Source: Cycas panzhihuaensis
Taxonomy: Eukaryota > Cycadophyta
Length of the DNA stretch: 64,000 nt
Assembly (NCBI GenBank): GCA_023213395.1
Contig: CM041465.1
Location: 208,823,741-208,887,740 of the forward strand
Direction: 5' to 3'
The position numbers were made by a program, and so were the translations under genes. The notes under the pieces were generated by a model that was not told the origin of the DNA, ran no database searches, and was given only the letters and a program-made list of their open reading frames with translations. Positions 58,673-64,000 of this stretch are shown here, piece after piece (the first letter of the stretch is position 1; every line of letters begins with the position of its first letter).

Positions 58673-59620
58673 ATGGAGTTGAGTTATGTTATAGTCTTTG
58701 TACTTGAAAAAAATGAATACTGGCTATCAGATCTCATCTTTCCCGTGCCCAAATATATTGGGACTAATTTTCGTTTTTGGAAAATTAAGACGGAAAGCTT
58801 ATTCATATTGAAGAAACTTTGGAAAACAGCTATGGGTATTGAAGTGGTTCACGAAGAAGGGGAGGAAATTTTCAAAAGGACAAACATAATTGTTATTGAC
58901 GTGATACTTGCAGCCATTGATAGGGATAACCTTCCTTCTTCCTATCACTTTATTATCCAAGTTCTGCAGAATACTAACTCAACTGAGGACGCTTGGAAAC
59001 TACTAATAGAAGTGCATGAAAAGGGACCTGAAGAAGTGCAACACAAAATCAAATGGGCAAAGAATCAAAGGAAGAAATTGAAGAGAAAAGAAAAAAGGGA
59101 AAAGCAACGTGACAAAGCCATGACTCCATCAAATACCTTAAGTCTCATCAAGGAACCAGCCATGGAGGCTAAAGATTCCAGGCATCAATCTTTGCCGGTC
59201 ATAGTTCATGGAGACATGAGTTGCCTAACAAAAGGTATGGATAATGTTATCCTAGTTTGTGTTGACTGGTTGGTAGGAAGAATTCAAATGATGACAGGTC
59301 ATACAATGATTTGCATGTATTGGAAACTATCCATGATCTCCTTTAACTTAGTTACATCCTCCATTCTCATCTTTGAAAGAATTAAAATTATAACAGCATA
59401 TCCTACAAAGAACATCGAAAGTTGTTCCCAAGAAAGAAGGAACATAAGGAGGTTACCATATGATCAAAATCTTACTTGTCAAAATCATATTACCTTTTGG
59501 GTAGGTTACCTGATCATAAAAGTCAATCACATTGAAATGGTGTTCCATGTATGCATATCCATAATCAGGAAGTATATGCATGTGAGTATCATGAAAATAC
59601 TCATTATACTTAGTTCATAG
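58673..59620 (+). pseudogene. K gag-like frame
   Basis: A 315-codon open frame. Residues 24-125 resemble Copia gag: FPVPKYIGTNFRFWKIKTES, LKKLWKTAMGIE, DVILAAIDRDNLPSSYHFII and TEDAWKLLIEVHEKG, which match the W-x-x-K...LW...A...I/L...DAW pattern. A lysine-rich stretch follows (KRKEKREKQRDKAM). The C-terminal 150 residues look like frameshifted sequence, and no zinc knuckle is seen. It would supply or mimic particle protein for K. Confidence 0.55.
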
Positions 59621-59741
59621 AACTCTTTGAGTGACACGGAGAAAACAGGGTATATCACATACCATGTGAACTCGTCTCAATAAATCCATTGCTTCAGGGG
59701 AGGATAATGGTGTCTTACCGATTGACAACTCATTACTACAT

Positions 59742-59990
59742 TTGGATAATGATGATATTGCTAACATCTGTTTTGGTCACTCACATACTGAAGAAAGAGG
59801 AAGCAAACAGGTGATAGAAGACATACTTGATGGATACCTTGAAGATATCTTTGATGAGTACATGCAGGATCATGCTGAATTACCCATCTTTCACTACTTG
59901 TTTTGCATATCCAAGGATTCTCAATTATGTGTGAAGTTGAAAGAGGCAAAGCTTGAGGATCGTCAGTTCAAAGGACTACTTCAAAAATGA
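59742..59990 (+). CDS. Short acidic frame in K, unknown
   Basis: 82 codons, acidic, including DDIANICFGHSHTEE, EDILDGYLEDIFDEYMQD and CVKLKEAKLEDRQFKGLLQ. It lies between the gag-like frame and the 3' LTR. The composition is protein-like, but the family is not recognised and expression is unproven. It could be the tail of a former polyprotein. Confidence 0.35.
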   Translation: MDNDDIANICFGHSHTEERGSKQVIEDILDGYLEDIFDEYMQDHAELPIFHYLFCISKDSQLCVKLKEAKLEDRQFKGLLQK

Positions 59991-60211
59991 TACTATAGGG
60001 TTGAAGACCAAGATCATACCCAAGACATGGTGTTCAAGACCTTTCCAAGATCAAGGCAGTGGAGATTCAAAGAAGACAAAGTGCATTAGAGTCTGTTGAT
60101 AGTCATGTCAGTCTTGTCATATTGTCTTTAATGTCTATAGTCTCAAATTCATGTCAAGTGTCAATGTATGTCAAATTGTCCTTAGTTCAAACATTAAACA
60201 TTAAGGGGAGG

Positions 60212-60593
60212 TGTTAGAAATAATGTTTAATGTGTGTGGTTAAGTAAAAGTGGGTCTTAGGATTATTAGTCATAGTTCTAATGTATTGGGGTCAAAGGGT
60301 CATTATAATACTATGTAAAAGGATAGAAGCTTATTGGTCAATATAGTGGTGTAATGCTATTGGTCATGACAAAGGTATTTGTCCCACATGCATTACTTGT
60401 GTTGTATAGTCTCCCACCTCTCTTGTATATAAAGGTGGTTGAAGTAGTGTATAGACACATCACATCATCAAGGCTCATATTGAGTCTTTGGTGTTCTTGA
60501 TATGTTAATGCATTCTGATTATATTGTGTCGATCTCTGGTTGTTGATATTGTTCTTATGGTTGGTGAGTGTTCTCTATGTTGAAATTGTAACA
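60212..60593 (+). repeat. K 3' LTR
   Basis: 382 bases ending GTAACA at 60593, followed by the target copy TAAAC. TATATAAAGG is at 60426-60435. About ten differences from the 5' LTR. Confidence 0.92.
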
Positions 60594-60604
60594 TAAACAT
60601 TAAT

Positions 60605-62298
60605 TATTAACACTCACTTAATATTTATTTCATTTACTTTGACAACTAAACCATCCTTAAAAGCCTGAAATCTATTACGTGTCAGTGGTTTGGTAAAGAT
60701 GTCAGCCAACTGTTCTTCTATTGGCCTATACCGCATCTCAATCACTCTGTTCTGAGTCAATTCACTAATAAAATGATGGTGCACCTCAATACGTTTGGTG
60801 CAAGCATGGAACACAACATTCTTTGCAAACTTTAGTATACGCTAATTGTCACAATATAATACAGTTAGTTCTAATTGATGTAGAGTCATATCTCCTAGAA
60901 TTTGTTGTAACCAAATGGCTTTAGTAGCAATTGCAACTACGACTTTATATTCTACTTCAGTTAGGGACAAAGCAACATTTGATTGCTTTTTACTGCTCCA
61001 TGTGATGACACTTAAACCCAAACTAAAACAATATCTAGAAGTTGTCTTTCTACTTTTTTCACATCTAACCCAATCAAAATGTGTAAATCTTGTTAACTTT
61101 AAGTTATCATTATGTATAAATTCAAGTCCATATTATACAGTTCCCTTCATATATTTGAAAATTCTCTTTGCAACTTTCCAATGACTCTATTTTAGTTAGC
61201 CATAAATTAAGACACCATTCCGATTGCAAATAAAACATCAGGTTTGGTAGCAATTAGGTATATTAGACTATCCACTAGTTGTATGCACATTGTTGAATTA
61301 ACACTTGCTCCACCATCTTCTATTGCTAATTTCGAACCTATCTCCATTGAAATGGGTGCAAGTTTGCTATTAACCATTCTAAATTTCTTCAAAACTTACC
61401 AAGTGTATTTTGCCTACGAGATGAAGACATGTTTAGGCCTTTGTCATACTTCCATTCCAAGCAAGTAGTATAGAATTCCCAGATCTATCATCTTAAAGAA
61501 ATGTCTAGGATCTACTTTCAAGTTTGATATCATTACCTATGATCAGTAGATCATCAACGTATAATGCCACAAAAATAACTTTATCATTTACGACTTTGAT
61601 GTATAGGATTGAGTCAGCTAGAGATCTCTCAAACCACTTTTTGAGGAAGTATTGATCAATCTTTTCATACCAAACTCTATGAGCTTGTTTTAGGCCATAC
61701 AAGGCCTTTTTGAGTCGGCATACAAAGTGCTCTGGACTTTTTTCCACAAAGCCAGACAATTGCACCATGTAGACTTCTTCTGTTAAATCCCCATTTAGAA
61801 ATGTGCTTTTTGCATCCATTTGGTGAAGTTGCCAATTGAGTTGTGGGCCATCACAACAATGAGGTAAATAGTATTCATTTTTGCAAGAGGAGTGAATGTT
61901 TCTTGGTTGTCAATCCCTTTTTGCTACTTGAAGCCTTTTTCTATAAGTCTAGCTTTAAACTTATCTATAGATCTATCAAATTTAAACTTAGTTTTGTAGA
62001 TCCATTTGCAATTGATTGTATGCTTTCCAGTAGGCAATTCGAACAAATCCCATGTGTGGTTCTTCTTGAGAGCTTGGATTTTAGTATCCATAGTATCATT
62101 CCACTTCAACTCTTTGAATGCTTCTTCAATCATAGATGGTTCATCAACATCTAACACATGTGCCATAAGAGCCATCTTCAATTGATTGGAAGGTAACATT
62201 TGTGATTTCCTCCTTCCCTCAGATTTAGGTGATAACTTTTCAACATCCACCATGGTTTCAAATACCATTTCCGAAGCTTTTTATTTAAAGATGAAGAT
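60605..62298 (-). pseudogene. Copia C5 reverse transcriptase and RNase H
   Basis: A Copia type distinct from C1-C4. The minus strand has LMAHVLDVDEPSMIEEAFKE, DLFELPTGKHTINCKWIYKT (61924-62268), MDAKSTFLNGDLTEEVYMVQ, LKKALYGLKQAHRVWYEK and LYVDDLLIIGND (61505-61819). SLIYLIATKPDVLFAI (61207-61392) and RYRPIEEQLADIFTKPLTRN (60614-60814) follow. Stops and frame changes lie between. The YVDD box is kept. K inserted just beyond its stop codon, and C4 inserted upstream in its coding region. C5's LTRs were not found. Confidence 0.78.
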
Positions 62299-62591
62299 GT
62301 GAAAATGGCCAAATGGCCTTACAATCCCAAGATCTAGAAGCTATGTTCACTCTAGTTCTAGAAAGCAAATAAACTAGACTAAGAATGAAGCTATGAGATC
62401 AAACATGAGCAAGATCAAGCATGAAGGGAAAGAGCAAAATGATACCAAAGATAAGGAGTTAGAATTGGTCCAACCTCCAAATGAATAGTAGTTTGATTAG
62501 CAAACTAGCAGCATAACAATGAAGCTTCAACTCTATATGAGAACAATGAGGAGAGGTTTCAATATATAGAGTGAAAGGAGAGACCTAAGGT

Positions 62592-62623
62592 ATTGGATGT
62601 TTGACAAGTGTCAAACATCCAAT
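62592..62623. repeat. Perfect 15-bp inverted repeat in the C4 LTR
   Basis: Arm ATTGGATGTTTGACA (62592-62606), spacer AG, and the exact complement (62609-62623). A second dyad AGGACA-AG-TGTCCT follows at about 62641-62654. Same place as in the solo LTR, with different arm bases. Confidence 0.9.
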
Positions 62624-62842
62624 GTACATGCCTTGGATATAGGACAAGTGTCCTTTAGGGCTTTCAAGTGAGCAAAAGTACATGGAGGTCCATTTGACCC
62701 TTTAGTGACAATGTTGTGTCACTAGGAAACAATGTGAGTGTGTACTTTATCACTTAAGTGATAAGTCATAAAGGAATAAAAGTATAAATAGTACACGAAT
62801 AATAGAATACATAGGCTTAACATGTAAACATAAGGTTTAACA

Positions 62843-63946
62843 CCCCCCCTTACTGTTTACAATGTTAAGTCGAACCCCTAGACCATCTCTAATTTTTACA
62901 AATTCTTTTCTACCAAGAGACTTGGTAAAGATATCTGCTATCTGCTCCTCTGTAGGTCTATACTGAAGGTTGATCTCACCACTCTGCACATGTTCTCTGA
63001 TGAAGTGATGATGAACCTCAATATGTTTGGTCCTTGCATGAAATACAGGATTCTTGGCCAACTTAAGCACACTTTGATTGTCGTAATAAATCTTGGTGGG
63101 TTGCTCCTGCTCAAGTCCAAGCTCTCCAAGAATCCGTCGTAGCCAGATAGCTTCACAAGCTGCACTGACTGCAGTTTTGTATTTTGCTTTGGTGGAGGAC
63201 AAGGTAACATTGGGTTGTTTCTTGCAACTCCACGAAACAACTGCTGAACCAAGGGTAAAACAGTAACCTGAGGTTGATCTCCTGTTATCCTGGCAATCTG
63301 CCCAATCAGAGTCTGAGAACCCTTCCAGAGTGAAGTTCTCATTATGTGCATACTCAAGGCCATGCTGTAATGTGCCTTTGATGTATTTGAGTATGCATTT
63401 AACTGCATTCCAATGCTTCTGATTGGGTTGAGACATGTATCTAGAGCAAATCTCCACTGCAAATGAGATATCAGGGCGAGTGTTGGTGAGATAAATGAGA
63501 CTCTGAATCAACTGTCGATAAAGAGTGGGATCTGCAGATTTAGCTTCCTCATTGAGAGTAAGCTTTGTGCCGTTCTCCATGGGTGTAGGCGTTGGTTTGC
63601 AGTCGTGCATCCTGAACCACTGCAAAATGTCCCAAGAATATTTTGCTTGGGAGATGAAGATATAGCTTGGTTGTTGCCATACCTCAAGGCCTAAGAAATA
63701 ATGGAGAAGTCTAAGGTTTGTCATCTCGAAACTCCTCTTTAAGTCATTCTAGAGAATTTGTATCATCTTAGTGTCATTACCAGTGATTACTAAGTCATCT
63801 ACATACAAGACAATAAGAATGGCATGGTCTTTCTCAATTGTGATGTACAAATTTGGATCTGAAGTAGATCGATGAAACCCATGTCTCAAAAAGTAATCAT
63901 CAATCTTTGAGTACCATGCTCTTGGAGCTTGTTTCAAGCCATACAA
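62843..63946 (-). pseudogene. C4 reverse transcriptase and RNase H (C-terminal part)
   Basis: The minus strand has LKQAPRAWYSKIDDYFLRHG and YVDDLVITGND (63749-63946; YVDD codons at 63794-63805). After a stop near 63748 a long open frame of 295 residues follows, with LLHYFLGLEVWQQ, QWFRMHDCKPTPTPMENG, EGFSDSDWADCQDNRRST, TLSSTKAKYKTA, YYDNQSVLKLAKNP and PTEEQIADIFTKSL. The catalytic glutamate of RNase H (SSTEAEY) reads lysine. This is the best preserved Copia polymerase in the window. Confidence 0.87.
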
Positions 63947-64000
63947 TCCCTTTTTTAGGCAACAAACTAAATGCTCCTTGCCTTGTACCTTGTAACTAGA

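Larger units (their letters stand above)
55606..60593 (+). mobile_element. Non-autonomous Copia-like LTR element K
   Basis: LTRs at 55606-55987 and 60212-60593 (382 bases each) start TGTTAGAAATAATG and end AAATTGTAACA, about 97 percent identical by eye. TAAAC at 55601-55605 and 60594-60598 is an exact target duplication. A primer site TGGTATCAAAGCAGG abuts the first LTR, and a purine tract AAGGGGAGG abuts the second. The interior (4.2 kb) has a gag-like frame but no integrase, RT or RNase H that I can find, so it must borrow them. It is the only complete element here on the + strand. Confidence 0.93.
62299..64000 (-). mobile_element. Ty1/Copia element C4, 3' part, running off the window
   Basis: The 3' LTR is 62299-62842 (TGTGAAAATGGCC to AAGGTTTAACA), followed by a C-run on + (purine tract on -) at 62843-62849. 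The RNase H and RT coding then continues to the window edge. It lies inside the C5 coding region. The other LTR and the target duplication are outside the window, so the boundary at 62299 rests on similarity to the other LTRs here. Confidence 0.85.

Overview
This window is plant nuclear DNA from a large, repeat-rich genome. The evidence is dense Ty1/Copia and Ty3/Gypsy LTR retrotransposons of plant type (tRNA-Met primer sites, plant Tat/Athila-like and chromovirus domains), nested insertions, and one apparent host-gene intron of more than 21 kb. That intron size would fit a gymnosperm such as a conifer, but this is inference and no diagnostic gene settles the species. No rRNA, tRNA, CRISPR or bacterial feature was seen.

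Layout. Two short spliced-exon candidates (1742-1802, 2006-2068) and a terminal-exon candidate (23575-23700) share phase 0 and would belong to one unidentified host gene on the + strand. The intron between them holds old retroelement debris (a decayed gag-like stretch, LTRs at 4786-5238 and 5299-6097, a reversed gag/protease fragment at 6126-6411) and a complete large Gypsy element, E1 (6488-22817, target duplication CAAAT). E1 carries a younger chromovirus, G1, nested in it (12922-18700, duplication GAATA). Downstream are a solo Copia LTR (25061-25577, duplication GCATA) and about 2 kb of unrecognised DNA.

From 27701 to 54262 there is a four-level nest, all on the minus strand. Copia C1 (27701-54262) is interrupted in its 5' leader by Copia C2 (33526-53552). 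C2 is interrupted just after its protease motif by an internally deleted Copia C3 (37172-50063). C3 is interrupted in its 5' LTR by Gypsy E2 (39342-49619), a sister of E1. Each level has a 5-bp target duplication, exact or with one mismatch. After an unrecognised stretch comes K (55606-60593, + strand, duplication TAAAC), a Copia-like element with gag-like coding, no polymerase and about 2 kb of unidentified internal sequence. K lies beside the decayed polymerase of Copia C5, which is itself broken by Copia C4, whose 3' LTR and RT/RNase H run off the right edge.

How the parts work together. Within each element the order LTR, primer site, gag, protease, then integrase and RT/RNase H in family order, then LTR is that of a self-copying retrotransposon. 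None looks intact: stops and frameshifts occur in every polymerase. The most unusual content is in E1/E2. They carry three zinc knuckles, an extra gag-like domain between protease and reverse transcriptase, a 60-bp tandem array rich in GTAC, and a third open frame after integrase ending in a predicted coiled coil. The Copia LTRs share a set of dyads upstream of TATA-like motifs, whose stems differ in sequence between LTRs but keep pairing.
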